A stretch of 64,000 nt of DNA. It comes from Clostridiales bacterium. Lineage in GTDB: Bacteria; Bacillota; Clostridia; Christensenellales; Aristaeellaceae. A program made the position numbers and the translations under genes. Of the stretch, positions 1 to 7,841 are shown piece by piece. Location: positions 42,156 to 106,155 of the forward strand of contig SVGN01000005.1 in assembly GCA_015056315.1 (NCBI GenBank). The letters are read 5' to 3'. The stretch's first letter is position 1; every line of letters starts with the position of its first letter. The notes under the pieces are model-generated. The model saw nothing but the letters and a program-made list of their open reading frames with translations, did not search any database and had not been told where the DNA came from.

Positions 1-66
1 AATGGGGAAAACGACATCCTGTTGCATGGGCTTTTTAGCCTTTTTGTTGATCTGAACAGCAGTCAC
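1..66 (-). CDS. Sugar ABC transporter permease, LplC/YtcP-like (5' fragment)
   Basis: Only the first 22 codons lie in the window; the gene continues past base 1. A GTG start at 66-64 is preceded at 7 nt by GGGAGGG (80-74). The visible N-terminus is short, polar and lysine-rich (MTAVQINKKAKKP...), as in the cytoplasmic tail of LplC/YtcP-type second permeases. It starts 14 nt after the upstream permease stops, so the two are co-transcribed. Binding protein, permease, permease is the usual gene order of this carbohydrate uptake family. The function is inferred mainly from position, because no membrane segment is visible. Confidence 0.7.
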   Translation of the reverse strand, partial: MTAVQINKKAKKPMQQDVVFPI

Positions 67-80
67 AGGATATCCCTCCC

Positions 81-1034
81 TTACAGCAAAGTGTCTTCAT
101 CCAGCTTCTTGGCCACAAAGTTGGCAGCGAACAGCAGGATGATGCCGACTACGCTCTTAAACATACCAGCCGCAATGGCACGACCGTATTTGTTGTTCTG
201 GATACCGTATTCCAGAACGAATACGTCGATGGTCTGTGAGAAATCGTAAACCTGTTTGTTGCCCAGCAAGTACTGGATTTCGAAACCAGCCTCCATCAAG
301 TGGCCGATGTTCATGATGAGCAGCACCACGAACGTGGACTTGATACCGGGCAGCGTAACGTGGAGAATGCGCTGGAAGCGGCCTGCGCCGTCGATGGCGG
401 CAGCTTCGTACAGCGTGGGGTCGATAGAAGTCATGGTGGAAATGTAGATGATGGAGTTCCAGCCAACTTCCTTCCAGATGTTGATGAGACCGACCAGGAA
501 CCAGAAGTACTTGCCCTCACCCAGCCACCAGATCGGCTGATCGATCAGCTTGAGAGACATGAGCATCTGGTTGATGGGGCCGTCGGAAACGAACATGTTC
601 TGCGCCATGCCCACAACGATGACCATACTCAGAAAGTGGGGGAGATAGGTAACGGTCTGCACCGTGCGCTTGAAGGTGCGGTTGCGCACCTCGTTGAGCA
701 GGATGGCCAGCAGAATGGAGGCAAGAGTGCCAAAGATCAGGTTGATCACGCTCATGGCAAGCGTGTTGCGGATACCGAGCCAGAAATACTTCTCGTTAAA
801 GAGCCACTTAAAGTTGTCCAGACCGATCCAGTCCGCGCCCTTTTTGATGGTGGACAGATCCAGGTTCTGGAAGGCATAGCGCCAGCCCCACAGGGGGTAG
901 TAGTTGAAAAGCAGAACGTACAGAAGAACGGGAATGGACATGACCATCAGCCATTTCTGATCCCAGAGCGTTTTCCAAATGCTCTTTTTCTTCGCGGGCT
1001 GCATCGGTTCAATTTTGTAAGCCGCGCCGGTCAT
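81..1034 (-). CDS. Sugar ABC transporter permease, LplB-like
   Basis: Inner-membrane permease of a carbohydrate (CUT1-type) ABC importer, 317 aa from the chosen ATG at 1034, which sits 7 nt after AAAGGGG. An in-frame ATG further upstream has no good ribosome site. The N-terminus has a basic cytoplasmic segment and a first membrane helix (WLMVMSIPVLLYVLLFNYYP). The C-terminal half holds the permease coupling loop (EAAAIDGAGRFQRILHVTLP), the EAA motif that contacts the ATPase. No ATPase gene lies in this cluster, which is common because such importers share an MsmK-type ATPase. The substrate is probably an oligosaccharide and cannot be named from sequence. Confidence 0.9.
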   Translation of the reverse strand: MTGAAYKIEPMQPAKKKSIWKTLWDQKWLMVMSIPVLLYVLLFNYYPLWGWRYAFQNLDLSTIKKGADWIGLDNFKWLFNEKYFWLGIRNTLAMSVINLIFGTLASILLAILLNEVRNRTFKRTVQTVTYLPHFLSMVIVVGMAQNMFVSDGPINQMLMSLKLIDQPIWWLGEGKYFWFLVGLINIWKEVGWNSIIYISTMTSIDPTLYEAAAIDGAGRFQRILHVTLPGIKSTFVVLLIMNIGHLMEAGFEIQYLLGNKQVYDFSQTIDVFVLEYGIQNNKYGRAIAAGMFKSVVGIILLFAANFVAKKLDEDTLL

Positions 1035-1051
1035 AGGAATACCCCTTTCCG

Positions 1052-1086
1052 AAAAAACCATGGGGAGAGGCAAGCTCTCCCCATGG
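1052..1086 (-). terminator. Intercistronic terminator-like hairpin between binding protein and permease genes
   Basis: A perfect 12-bp stem (CCATGGGGAGAG / CTCTCCCCATGG) with a 5-nt loop is followed on the minus strand by six T residues. It lies between the binding-protein stop and the permease ribosome site. Partial termination here would give more binding protein than permease, a known arrangement in sugar importers. Confidence 0.8.
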
Positions 1087-1102
1087 CCTTAGAGAATTTG
1101 GA

Positions 1103-2746
1103 TTACTTGCTGGCCAGTTCCACGAGCTTGGTAACTTCGGCCTGCATGAAGTTAGCGTAAATCTCGCAGTAGGGGGTGATTTCGGCAACGAAAGCATCCC
1201 AGTTGGCGTCGAAAGCAGCATCGTCAGCGCTCATGATGATCTTGGGCAGCTGCTGATCCTGGATCAGGTTGAACTTATCGTAGTCATCCTGGATGGGGGT
1301 CTTGTCGATCTGCCAAGCTTCGCCCCAGGGAGCCAGTTCGCAGGGAGCGTTGAAGAAGTCAGCCCACTTGCCGTAGCCGTAAGCGGCCAGGAAAGCCTTG
1401 TCGTAGTCGCTCATGTTGAGCTGGAGGATCTCGGGCTGGTCGGCGGGAGCCCAGGTATTGCCGTCATCCTGGAGACCCTGCTTCTTGGGAGCAGATTCCC
1501 AGATGGTGAGGGCCTGGTTGGCCATCTTCCAAGCGGCGTCGTTGCGGATGCTGTACTGCTCCTGAGTCATGAGCATACGGCCGTTCTCAACGTAGTAGTC
1601 TTCGCCTTCGATACCCCACTGCAGGATCTTCTGCCACTCGTCGCTCAGCAGAGTCTCGAACAGGGCGATCATGCGCTCGGGATATTCGCAGTTGACAGAG
1701 ATACCGAAGCCGCGGTCCTTGTTGGGCACGCCGCCGTTCAGGTACTGCTCAGAGATAGCGCCGAAGCCGTAAGCCTCGTCGTATACCAGGGGCAGAGCCA
1801 CGTAGGTGTTCTTGTGCATACCAGCGGTCTCCAGGGCGGCGGTAGCGGTACCGAAGTCCCAGGTCTGGTCGAACATGCCCAGAACGGTGCCGGCAGACAG
1901 CTTGGCGATGTACTGGTCATAGGTCATGGTGAAGGTGTCGGGATTGATGAAGCCCTTCTTGAAGAACTCGTTCAGCTTCTTGTAGTAAGCCTTGGAGTAG
2001 TCCTTGTCGATGAAGGTCTCAACCTTGTGGATGCCGTTCTCGTCAGCAGTGCGGTCGATGTAGACTTCGCCTTCGTTGGGCTGGCCCATCAGGTGCTGAA
2101 CGGGGTTGATCAGGCAGAAGTGACGCCAGTCTTCGCACAGGATGGCGAAGCCTTCGTACTTGGCGCCGTTTTCATCAGTGGGGTTAGCAGTGATGAAGCG
2201 CTCGATCAGGTCGAAGTACTGGTCCAGGGTCTTGATCTGGGGATAGTTGTCCCAAGCCAGAACCTGCTTCTGGATGAAGAAGGCGGGGCCGTTGCAAGCG
2301 TTAACGACCTGCTCGTGGTAGTTGATGCCGTAGTTGGGGATGATGAACAGTTCGCCGTTCTCATTGACCAGCTGGGGCAGCAGGTCCTTGATGTGGTTGT
2401 ACAGGTTGGGGGTCTTCTCTTCGGAGATGTAGGGAAGCAGGTCGATCAGGGCGCCGGCGTTGATGAGCTTCTCAGCAGAGTTGCCGCCGTCGAACAGATC
2501 GGGGTAGTCTTCACCGGCGATCTTGGTGCCCAGAGTTTCGTCCAGGTCGCCAGCCAGGAATTCGATCTCGAACTTGATGCCGAACTGTTCTTCGATCATC
2601 TTGTAGATCTTGTTGTCTTCGGTGGGCTGATCGCCGGGATCGCCACGGAAAACGGTGACGGTGATGGGTTCCTGCTCGGCAACAGCAAAGCTGCACAGAG
2701 ACAGGAGCATGACCATAGCCAGGATACCAGCAATAATCTTGCGCAT
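1103..2746 (-). CDS. Extracellular sugar-binding protein, LplA-like
   Basis: Solute-binding protein of the adjacent ABC importer, 547 aa. The ATG at 2746 follows GGAGGACC. The signal peptide (MRKIIAGILAMVMLLSLCSF, then AVA|EQ) has a normal charged start and hydrophobic core. A standard lipobox is absent: LSLC has Leu directly before Cys, so signal peptidase I cleavage after AVA is more likely than lipidation. The mature part is a type-1 family binding protein of LplA length (ITVTVFRGDPGDQ at the N-terminus; PDLFDGGNSAEKLINAGALI near residue 90). It is the first gene of its operon and is transcribed away from the AraC regulator. Confidence 0.88.
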   Translation of the reverse strand: MRKIIAGILAMVMLLSLCSFAVAEQEPITVTVFRGDPGDQPTEDNKIYKMIEEQFGIKFEIEFLAGDLDETLGTKIAGEDYPDLFDGGNSAEKLINAGALIDLLPYISEEKTPNLYNHIKDLLPQLVNENGELFIIPNYGINYHEQVVNACNGPAFFIQKQVLAWDNYPQIKTLDQYFDLIERFITANPTDENGAKYEGFAILCEDWRHFCLINPVQHLMGQPNEGEVYIDRTADENGIHKVETFIDKDYSKAYYKKLNEFFKKGFINPDTFTMTYDQYIAKLSAGTVLGMFDQTWDFGTATAALETAGMHKNTYVALPLVYDEAYGFGAISEQYLNGGVPNKDRGFGISVNCEYPERMIALFETLLSDEWQKILQWGIEGEDYYVENGRMLMTQEQYSIRNDAAWKMANQALTIWESAPKKQGLQDDGNTWAPADQPEILQLNMSDYDKAFLAAYGYGKWADFFNAPCELAPWGEAWQIDKTPIQDDYDKFNLIQDQQLPKIIMSADDAAFDANWDAFVAEITPYCEIYANFMQAEVTKLVELASK

Positions 2747-2804
2747 TTGGTAGGTCCTCCTCTTTGATTTGGGTGATTTGGGAAATCTCTTCCCGTTGGG
2801 TACA

Positions 2805-2833
2805 ATTATAGACACGTATTTTGGAATCTTCAA
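2805..2833 (-). promoter_or_regulatory. Promoter of the sugar ABC operon
   Basis: Minus-strand TTGAAG (2833-2828), 17-nt spacer, TATAAT (2810-2805), about 60 nt upstream of the binding-protein start. Confidence 0.7.
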
Positions 2834-2874
2834 GGGTATTAGTGTCCAACTTGCAGACAAAATGATCCTTATCC

Positions 2875-2903
2875 TTTACTTTTACAAAGTTTTGTAATAT
2901 AAT
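2875..2903 (+). promoter_or_regulatory. Promoter of the araC-family gene
   Basis: TTTACT, 17-nt spacer, TATAAT, directly followed by an AT-rich palindromic stretch (TTAATTAACTTAATTAA, about 2905-2920). The AraC protein could bind there and affect both divergent promoters; that role is inferred. Confidence 0.6.
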
Positions 2904-2980
2904 TAATTAACTTAATTAACGAACTCGGTTCATGTGCGAAAACGGTTGTTTTAGAAGGATGTAAGGGAGGTAAACGAAAA

Positions 2981-3859
2981 ATGGATCCGGTGTTTTACGA
3001 GAAAAGAACAGAGGACATTTTCATTGGGGGTATCTGTGAGGGGCCGTTTCCCTCCCATGTGCACGATGTGGCGGAGATCGTGTGCATTACCGAAGGGTAC
3101 CTGTACATGACCATTGCGGGCAAGCAGCTTACCGTTGCCCCCGGCGACATTGCTATGGCCTTCCCGGCCACGCCCCACAGCTACGACTACATCTCTAAAG
3201 ATGCAAAGGGTCTTGCGCTGATCTTCTCGCCCGATACCATCAGCGAGTTTACCCACAAATTCCGCACGATGACGGTGCAATCTCCCCTTCTGCGCGGGGA
3301 GGATAAGCCGCAGGAGATGGTGCACATCATCCGTTACCTGCTGGAGAACTCCCAGCAGGCAGACAGCCCCCTGCGGCTGGGCTACCTGCACCTGTTCCTT
3401 TCTTATCTGTTCTCCTGTATCCAGCTGCAGCCCCTGGAGAAGCATATGCAGACCGGCCTGAGCTACCAGGTGCTCCACTACATTTCGGAGCACTTCACCG
3501 AGCCCCTGTCGCTGGAGACCACGGCACGGGCCCTGGGCATCAGCCGCATCCACCTGAGCCATATCTTCTCCCAGCAGCTGAAGATCAACTTCCGCCAGTA
3601 CATCAATACGCTGCGCATCGATCGGGCATGCGCGCTGCTCAGGGATCCTTCCTATACCATTTCCCAGATCGTGTACCTGTGCGGCTACGGCAACCCCCGT
3701 ACCTTCCACCGGGCGTTTCTGGCGCAATGCGGCATGCCGCCCAAGCAGTACCGTGCCCGCTTTGCCTACCAGAACGATGAGGATATGCCCGACGAGCCGG
3801 ATGATGGCGAGGAAGACCTTGATCTTGAGGAGATGGATGCTACGGAAGAGGAAGAATAA
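2981..3859 (+). CDS. AraC-family transcriptional regulator
   Basis: 292 aa; ATG 8 nt after GGGAGG. The N-terminal half is a cupin-like ligand domain (HVHDVAEIVCITEGY, then VAPGDIAMAFPATPHSYDY near residues 54-71). Residues about 165-260 form the double helix-turn-helix (LSLETTARALGISRIHLSHI and ISQIVYLCGYGNPRTFHRAF). The protein ends in an unusual acidic tail of about 28 residues, mostly Asp and Glu, beyond the normal end of the family. It is divergent from the sugar importer operon and is probably its substrate-responsive activator. That target is inferred from position only. Confidence 0.9.
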   Translation: MDPVFYEKRTEDIFIGGICEGPFPSHVHDVAEIVCITEGYLYMTIAGKQLTVAPGDIAMAFPATPHSYDYISKDAKGLALIFSPDTISEFTHKFRTMTVQSPLLRGEDKPQEMVHIIRYLLENSQQADSPLRLGYLHLFLSYLFSCIQLQPLEKHMQTGLSYQVLHYISEHFTEPLSLETTARALGISRIHLSHIFSQQLKINFRQYINTLRIDRACALLRDPSYTISQIVYLCGYGNPRTFHRAFLAQCGMPPKQYRARFAYQNDEDMPDEPDDGEEDLDLEEMDATEEEE

Positions 3860-3907
3860 GCCTTTTGATGAAAGGCCGCCGCTTCGTGAGCCGAAAAAAA
3901 CGAAAAG

Positions 3908-3957
3908 AAAGCCGGTCTGCTGCCCTGTGTCGGGGCGGCAGACCGGCTTTGTTCTTT
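3908..3957. terminator. Bidirectional terminator between araC-like gene and kinase gene
   Basis: A 15-bp stem (GCCGGTCTGCTGCCC pairing with GGGCGGCAGACCGGC, one G-U) with a 7-nt loop is flanked by AAAGAAA on the left and TTTGTTCTTT on the right. It separates two convergent genes. Confidence 0.85.
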
Positions 3958-3980
3958 ACCTATATTAAAGCGTTCGGTCA

Positions 3981-4907
3981 TTATCGTTTTTTCATGAACC
4001 GGCTCAGGCCGTTCAGCGGCTCGTCCGGGCTCTGGCTGCGCTTGCTTTGCTGCGGCACCACGCCCTCGCCCAGAATGCGCACGCAGGTGGCATCGTCCGG
4101 GCGCAGCTGAGGCGATGCGTTGAGCAGATCCCGCACCAGCCAGCGCATCTGATCCGGCAGTTCCGGAGAGAGCATGGGTGCCTCGCCCGCCAGCACGGCC
4201 TCGTACAGATAGCCGTATTTACCGGTATCAAAGCCCGGCAGCTCACCCGTCCACAGCCGGTGGATGATGGCTCCGAAGGCGAAGCTGTCCACGGCGGCGG
4301 TCATGGGGGTATCCTGCCCGGTCATGCGCAGAAAGGCTTCCGGTGACAGGTAGACCGGGTCGCCCTCCAGCCCGCTGCCCAGCGGGGGCGGATCATCCAG
4401 CAGAAAGCCGCTGTCCAGATCGATCAGGCGCACTTTGTAGCCCCAGCTGCCCGGAGAGAGCAGGATGTGCTCCGGCTTCAGGTCGGCATGCACCACCTGC
4501 TGCAGGTGCAGCCGTTGCAGGCACAGCGCCAGATGGTACAGCACCTGCCGCTTTTCCACATCGGTCAGATCGGTGCGGTTCTCGCCGTTATCCTCCGTCT
4601 GCACCACTTCGCTAACGGCATAGTAGCGCCCCTCGTAGCGGAAGAAATCCAGCACGGGCACCAGCGTTTCGCCGATGACGCAGCTCATGGCGGAATACAG
4701 CCGCTGCTTTCTGCGCTCGAACTGGTGGCAGCGCTCCCGCTGCTTTTGCCGGATGAGCGTATCGGCGGCGGCAGGGTAGACGGGGGAGAGGAACTGCTTA
4801 ACAAAGAAGCGCTGCCCGCCGCGGCTGGCGATGCACCAGCGTGCGCTGCCGCTGCCTGCGGTCTGCAAAGGCGTAAGGAGCCTATACTCGCCAATCCGGT
4901 TGTTCAT
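3981..4907 (-). CDS. Protein kinase of a TerY-P-type triad
   Basis: Eukaryotic-like Ser/Thr kinase domain, 308 aa. The ATG at 4907 sits 7 nt after GGAGGGG and overlaps the end of the phosphatase gene by 26 nt. Visible motifs: ATP-anchoring Lys37 in FFVKQF; catalytic loop HADLKPEH at 140-147 (Asp142, Lys144), with His replacing the usual Asn at 147; LIDLDSG at 161-167, where DLD replaces DFG; a GDPVYLSPEA activation segment; and DSFAFGAIIHRLWTGELP. There is no membrane segment or sensor domain, so it is a cytoplasmic enzyme. Gene order VWA-phosphatase-kinase matches the TerY-P triad linked to tellurite/stress (Ter) systems. The altered metal and catalytic loop residues leave activity uncertain. 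Confidence 0.87.
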   Translation of the reverse strand: MNNRIGEYRLLTPLQTAGSGSARWCIASRGGQRFFVKQFLSPVYPAAADTLIRQKQRERCHQFERRKQRLYSAMSCVIGETLVPVLDFFRYEGRYYAVSEVVQTEDNGENRTDLTDVEKRQVLYHLALCLQRLHLQQVVHADLKPEHILLSPGSWGYKVRLIDLDSGFLLDDPPPLGSGLEGDPVYLSPEAFLRMTGQDTPMTAAVDSFAFGAIIHRLWTGELPGFDTGKYGYLYEAVLAGEAPMLSPELPDQMRWLVRDLLNASPQLRPDDATCVRILGEGVVPQQSKRSQSPDEPLNGLSRFMKKR

Positions 4908-5853
4908 GCGCCATCCCCTCCGTTCGGTCGTAGCCGATCCGGTAGCGCTGCCAGAGGGCACGCACGGTCTCCCGGTCGTGCTGCCGGGCAGTGATCGGCT
5001 TGATGTATTCCCGCTTCAGCTCCTCCCAGCGGGGGCGGAAGTATCGCTGCAGCTCCCGGAAGCTGCCAAAGCCCCGGGGGCAGCACAAAAGGGTGGTATC
5101 ATCCTGCAGGAGCGGGGCCAGCTGTTTTTCCAGTGCCCGCTGCCAGCTGCCCTGATCCCAGGCATGCTGCAGAGTATCCAGAAGGAGCATCTCCAGCTCC
5201 ATGGGGCTGGAAACGATGCCGTACACGCCATCGGTGGCGCAGAGCAGCAGCCCCTTCTCCGGCAGGGCAAAGCCACGGGCATGCAGTGCTGTTTCTTTAT
5301 CGGCGCAGATGTAGTTGCTCAGGGGCCGATCCTTCAAAAGGCTCTCGAAGGCATCCGGGTCGCCGCGAACATCGTCTTGGGTATACTGGTGCAGGCCGCT
5401 GCCATCCAGGGTGTAGCCACGGCTGTCGCCCGCCCAGATGAACACGCCCTGCCCGGTGCGGATATCCGCCTGCACCATGCACAGGGTAGTGGGCAGCATA
5501 CGCTGCATGCTGCCTACGATCCGGCTGGGGGTCTCATCCTGGCACATGCTCTGTGCATAGCAGCGGAAGGTGGTATCGATGGCCACCTGCAGGCCGTGCA
5601 GGCAGAAGCGGGCATGCTCCGCATCCACAGGGATGCGGGGTTTGGGGCGTTCCCATTCGGTAAGGGCCCCGGTGGCCAGCCGGGAGGCCAGATAGGCACC
5701 GGTGCGCCCGCCGTTGTAGCGCCTGCTGCCCAGACCGCCGCAGCCGTCTGCCACGCAGAGCATCAGCCGGTCCGGAGAATTGGAGACAGCAAAGCTGTCC
5801 TCCCCTTCATCGGAGACGACAGCCTGATGAATGACCAGTACTTCGCCCAGCAA
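4882..5853 (-). CDS. PP2C-type protein phosphatase of a TerY-P-type triad
   Basis: 323 aa from a TTG start at 5853, chosen because it lies 8 nt after CAGGAGG. The longer open frame has no ribosome site and runs into the VWA gene. PPM/PP2C metal-binding motifs are all present: ED at 18-19 in SDEGEDSF, VADGCGG (Asp36, Gly37), IWAGDSRGY (Asp143), CATDGVYG (Asp208) and LQDDTTLL (Asp251-252). It is expected to be a Mn/Mg-dependent Ser/Thr phosphatase opposing the kinase encoded next. It starts 20 nt after the VWA gene stops and overlaps the kinase gene, so the three proteins are made from one transcript. Confidence 0.88.
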   Translation of the reverse strand: MLGEVLVIHQAVVSDEGEDSFAVSNSPDRLMLCVADGCGGLGSRRYNGGRTGAYLASRLATGALTEWERPKPRIPVDAEHARFCLHGLQVAIDTTFRCYAQSMCQDETPSRIVGSMQRMLPTTLCMVQADIRTGQGVFIWAGDSRGYTLDGSGLHQYTQDDVRGDPDAFESLLKDRPLSNYICADKETALHARGFALPEKGLLLCATDGVYGIVSSPMELEMLLLDTLQHAWDQGSWQRALEKQLAPLLQDDTTLLCCPRGFGSFRELQRYFRPRWEELKREYIKPITARQHDRETVRALWQRYRIGYDRTEGMAHEQPDWRV

Positions 5854-5873
5854 CCCAAGCGCCTCCTGACTGC

Positions 5874-6554
5874 TCAGATGGTGTTGCACACGGCATCCAG
5901 CACCTGACGGTATTCCACCTCCAGCAGACCCTCGCTGACGGTCTGCACATGGATCACCTGACCCCACTCGGAGGAGATACGGCTCCACTCGGGCGCATCG
6001 GGGGCAAAGATGAGCAGACGCTTGGCGTTTTCGTCCATGCCGCCGCCCAGCTGCTCATCCTCCCACCAGAGGCTCAGCTCTTCGAAGTTTTCGGCCATGC
6101 CTTCGGGGTACCAGGGTGCGATCTTGCCATGGCCCAGCTCATGGGTGGGCGCATCGGACCAGACCACGATGATGTGGCGCTTCTTAACGCCCTCGCGGGT
6201 CCAATCGCTGCGGATGGCGTAGCCCAGCGCCTCCAGACCATCCTCGGGGATGTCTCCGCCGCCCTTGGCCTCGATGCCCTCCACGCACTCGTAGAACATG
6301 CGGTCCTGCTCGGGCAGCACGAAGAAATCGCTGGAGAGCATGGCCTCCTCGCCATCGCTGATGTAGTCGCGGAAGGCGATCACGCGCACGCGGAGCTGGT
6401 CGATGGTCTTGTGCTTTTTCTCCATCTCGGCAGCAACATCTTTATAGAGATTCATTGCATTCTGCTTAACAAAATCGAGCACATGGCGCATACTGCCGGT
6501 GGCATCGATGCAAAAAACCATATCCACATGGTAGGTGAGCTTATACTCAGACAT
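5874..6554 (-). CDS. VWA-domain protein, TerY-like
   Basis: 226 aa; the ATG at 6554 follows AAAGGAGG by 8 nt. It is a single von Willebrand A domain with a metal-ion-dependent adhesion site: DATGS at residues 17-21 (Asp17, Thr19, Ser21), a GGGDIPEDGLEALGYAI segment and HIIVVWSDAPTHE. No signal peptide or membrane segment is visible, so it is cytoplasmic. TerY-type VWA proteins are adaptor or metal-sensing partners of a PP2C phosphatase and kinase in Ter-linked systems. Here it is first in a three-gene operon. No TerC, TerD or other ter gene is visible nearby. Confidence 0.87.
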   Translation of the reverse strand: MSEYKLTYHVDMVFCIDATGSMRHVLDFVKQNAMNLYKDVAAEMEKKHKTIDQLRVRVIAFRDYISDGEEAMLSSDFFVLPEQDRMFYECVEGIEAKGGGDIPEDGLEALGYAIRSDWTREGVKKRHIIVVWSDAPTHELGHGKIAPWYPEGMAENFEELSLWWEDEQLGGGMDENAKRLLIFAPDAPEWSRISSEWGQVIHVQTVSEGLLEVEYRQVLDAVCNTI

Positions 6555-6721
6555 GAGGGAAACCTCCTTTATGGCAACGTACCGCTTTGATAAAAGGGAT
6601 CTGAACTGTATATTTCTGCATGCACCTGTGCAATTCCTGCCGCATAAGCAGGAATCCGGGCGAGTGACAGCGAATTTTACAGAGTATGCCATTTACACAT
6701 CCACGGGAGTGAGGAAGCCAG

Positions 6722-7768
6722 ATGAAAGTACGCAAGAGATTGGGCAATGTTTTTACCTGCCTTGGCGGCATTACATTGTTCATCGGTCTGATCGCATATA
6801 TCCTGCCCAGAACAGAAAATCGCCAGCTGAAGCTGGTGACGGAATCCTTCCGCACGCCGACCAACAACCTGCTTTTGCAGGGCATGAACAGCGGCATGTC
6901 CGCCGCGATGGATAACTCCCTTGCGGTGCTGGTGATCGGTCTGGTGCTGGTGCTGCTGGGCATCCTGCTCATCTGCTCCGTGCGCACCGCCCCTGTAGCC
7001 AAAGTTCAGCGGAGCCGCCAGCCGGTCTATGTGCCGGTGCAGGCTGCCCCCGCTGCGGCTGCTGCCCAGGCCAACCCCTTTGCCCGTGCCCAGGCTGCCC
7101 AGCCCAACGAAAGCAACCCCTTTGTGCGCTACATCGACCCGGATGCCATCCCCAAGAGCACCACGGTGCGCGGGGCGGCACCCATTGCCGAGGAAGACCC
7201 CTTTGAAGAGCCGGACGATGCGTTCGGAACGCTGATCGACACCGAGCCCGAAGCGGAGCTGCTGCCGGTGGTCGTGCCCGGCGGAGAGCAGCAGATCGAC
7301 GGGGAGTATTACTACCCCCTGCAAACGGATGAGGAGGACGTCGGGACCGCCCAGGAAGAAGCCGACGAGATCGCTGCCGCTCCCGAAGAAGAAACCGATG
7401 CTCCTGCCGAAGAGCCGGAGGAAGCCCCCGAAGGGGAAGAAACCTTCTTCCTGCCCATGGAGGATGATGACGAGCCTGCCCCGGAAGCCGAAGCGGAGCT
7501 GCCTGCCGAGGAGGCCGAAGCGGCTGCGGATCCGGCAGACCCCGGCGAGGAAGTGCCCGAGGCTCCCGCCCCCGAGGAGCAGCAGGCTCCTCAGGTACCC
7601 CTGTACGCAGCCGCCACCGACCCGGCGCTGCGCCCTGTGATCCGATCCACGTTCAAGAAATCGACCGATCGTCAGTCTGCAGACGGGCAGACGGATGGTG
7701 CCAAGGATGGCAAGGGCGGGCTGCAGCCTGTTTCACGCATCAAGAGCACCATCGGTCTCAAGCGTTGA
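6722..7768 (+). CDS. Two-helix membrane protein with long acidic cytoplasmic-type tail
   Basis: 348 aa; unknown function. Two membrane helices lie near the N-terminus (FTCLGGITLFIGLIAYILP at about 11-29 and LAVLVIGLVLVLLGILLIC at about 67-85), separated by a short polar loop. A long Ala/Glu/Pro-rich, low-complexity, strongly acidic region follows (about 110-300), then a basic C-terminal tail (STFKKSTDRQ...STIGLKR) rich in Ser, Thr and Lys. The ribosome site is a weak GAGG 7 nt before the ATG. The gene is divergent from the kinase/phosphatase/VWA operon, and its Ser/Thr-rich basic tail would make a plausible substrate. That link is only inference. Confidence 0.75.
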   Translation: MKVRKRLGNVFTCLGGITLFIGLIAYILPRTENRQLKLVTESFRTPTNNLLLQGMNSGMSAAMDNSLAVLVIGLVLVLLGILLICSVRTAPVAKVQRSRQPVYVPVQAAPAAAAAQANPFARAQAAQPNESNPFVRYIDPDAIPKSTTVRGAAPIAEEDPFEEPDDAFGTLIDTEPEAELLPVVVPGGEQQIDGEYYYPLQTDEEDVGTAQEEADEIAAAPEEETDAPAEEPEEAPEGEETFFLPMEDDDEPAPEAEAELPAEEAEAAADPADPGEEVPEAPAPEEQQAPQVPLYAAATDPALRPVIRSTFKKSTDRQSADGQTDGAKDGKGGLQPVSRIKSTIGLKR

Positions 7769-7775
7769 AAAACAG

Positions 7776-7803
7776 TTGACAAACGTTGATTTCGTGGTAA
7801 CAT
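7776..7803 (+). promoter_or_regulatory. Promoter of the transketolase genes
   Basis: TTGACA, 16-nt spacer, TAACAT, about 40 nt upstream of the first transketolase start. Confidence 0.7.
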
Positions 7804-7841
7804 AGGTTTGGTAACAATGTTTCAGAATGGAGGATTTTGCA

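Noticed and set aside
2670..2746. Lipoprotein lipobox in the sugar-binding protein
   Set aside because: LSLC has Leu at the position before Cys, where Gly, Ala or Ser is required; an AVA|E signal peptidase I site follows.
1814..2767. Plus-strand open frame opposite the sugar-binding protein
   Set aside because: Composition rich in Val, Gly and Leu, no ribosome site, and the opposite strand is a well-supported gene.
5854..5988. Longer start for the PP2C phosphatase
   Set aside because: It would overlap the VWA gene by over 100 bases with no ribosome site; the TTG at 5853 has CAGGAGG at proper distance.
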